This document shows positions 5,758-6,471 of a DNA stretch of 6,471 nt, piece by piece. Positions within the stretch are counted from its first letter, which is position 1. Each line of letters begins with the position of its first letter. Source of the stretch: a bacterium. Lineage in GTDB: Bacteria > Chloroflexota > Dormibacteria > UBA8260 > Bog-877. A program made the position numbers and the translations under genes. The stretch covers positions 1 to 6,471 of the forward strand of contig JAKAWF010000200.1 in the NCBI GenBank assembly GCA_021817025.1, in the 5' to 3' direction. A model generated the notes under the pieces. That model made no database searches, was not told the origin of the DNA, and saw only the letters and a program-made list of their open reading frames with translations.

Positions 5758-6455
5758 TCAATCCCGCGGGCCAAGGGAGACCGCCCGCTGGAGCAGGGCG
5801 GCGGCCACCAAAGGGCAGGTCTCCTGGCACTCGGTGAGGAAGTTGGCCAGGATCACCACCTTGCCGCGGTACTCGCGCAGGCTGACCGTACTCCCGAACT
5901 GGTCGGTGAGGGTGATGGTGGGCGCGGACATCACCGTGCCGGCGGCGACCTGGAGCCCGAAGCTAACGTCCTGATTGCCGCCGTAGGCGCCCTGCCGGGA
6001 GGACCCACCCGCCCGGTGAAGGTTGAAGGATAAGAGCAGCGGGGCCAGCCGGCCGGCGGTCACCTGGAGGCGCAGCGGACTGGCGGCCACCAGCTGGCGG
6101 CCCCCCAGGCTGTAGGTGAGCCGCGCCGTCCCGTAGGTGCCGGCGGGGACCCCCACCACCGCCGTCGAGTCTGTCCCGGGGCCACCGCTGACCTGGTCAG
6201 GGAGAAGGAGCTGTCCAGATGAAGTGACAGGTTGCCGGCCGCTCCTCGCAGTGCGAGGCTGGACAGCTTCCCCTGGAGGTGGAACTCGCCAGGCGTGGAC
6301 GGCGCCGCCACCGCCGTCAGGATCAGGACCCGTCCGGTGGGCTGGGTGCGGTGCACGAGCCAGTGGGCGGCACCGGACAGGACCACCAGGGCTGCCAGCA
6401 CGGCGGCCAGGGCCGGCCGCCGCCTCGTCAGGATCCCGCTGGAGGCCAATCTCAC
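5758..6455 (-). pseudogene. Membrane-anchored SCO1/SenC-like protein, frameshifted and C-terminally truncated
   Basis: The first frame starts near 6455 (GTG; TTG at 6458 is possible, and an in-frame stop at 6462-6464 limits the start). It encodes a basic N-terminus and a hydrophobic segment (ALAAVLAALVVLSGAAHWLV), then a probable extracytoplasmic beta-rich domain (GEFHLQGKLSSLALRG, NLSLHLDSSFSL). Around 6195-6212 sense moves to another frame, which continues STAVVGVPAGTYGTARLTY and reaches a thioredoxin-like domain: TITLTDQFGSTVSLREYRGK, VVILANF, ECQETCPLVAA. CQETCP (about 5829-5812) is the CxxxCP copper-binding motif of SCO proteins, which help assemble the CuA centre of cytochrome oxidase. 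The stop at 5758-5760 comes about 15 residues later. The rest of the domain, about 100 residues including the third ligand (His), is missing. One missing base explains the frame change; sequencing error is possible there but not for the lost C-terminus. Confidence 0.72.
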
Positions 6456-6471
6456 CAACGACTAGATCGGA

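Noticed and set aside
1..6471. CRISPR array, tRNA or rRNA
   Set aside because: No regularly spaced identical repeats with unique spacers and no tRNA- or rRNA-like segment were seen on either strand; the array at 4346-4437 has no spacers.

Overview
This is a GC-rich bacterial window. It looks like a conserved chromosomal gene (yvcK) followed by a worn accessory patch of decayed transposons, a toxin-antitoxin cluster, an orphan methyltransferase and a broken SCO-type gene. The high GC content, probable leaderless start sites and a YvcK protein with an extra N-terminal membrane region fit a high-GC Terrabacteria lineage such as Actinomycetota, Chloroflexota or Dormibacterota. The phylum cannot be fixed from this sequence alone.

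Layout. Positions 1-1182 (+) hold a yvcK/CofD-like gene whose 5' end is cut by the window edge. Immediately after its stop lies a decayed IS1595 (ISXO2-like) transposase on the minus strand (about 1188-1776), truncated at both ends. It abuts a second, 132-bp fragment of a yvcK gene (1777-1908). Three intact minus-strand genes follow, in transcription order: an XRE-type antitoxin (3666-3358), a Gp49/RelE-like toxin (3318-2884), and an uncharacterised protein with a textbook HEPN RNxxxH motif (2710-2009). Positions 3896-4123 (-) are the 3' remnant of a second IS1595-type transposase. It shares a gap-free 113-bp direct repeat with the first remnant, so the two copies flank the toxin-antitoxin/HEPN cluster. 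Positions 4124-4722 have no recognisable gene but contain four tandem repeats of about 23 bp that resemble the end of an IS21-family element. An intact class I SAM-dependent methyltransferase follows (5571-4723, -). A membrane-anchored protein with a SCO1/SenC-type CxxxCP domain (6455-5758, -) ends the window; it is both frameshifted and truncated at its C-terminus.

How the parts relate. YvcK is the only housekeeping gene here. The antitoxin and toxin probably form an autoregulated module: the antitoxin start has an extended -10 exactly 6 nt upstream of its ATG and a perfect 5-3-5 palindrome next to it. The HEPN-motif gene has the same spacing (-10, 6 nt, start codon), so it probably has its own leaderless promoter although it lies directly behind the toxin. 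The most interesting possibility is that the HEPN-motif protein is a further RNase-like effector linked to this toxin-antitoxin pair. This rests on motif and neighbourhood only.
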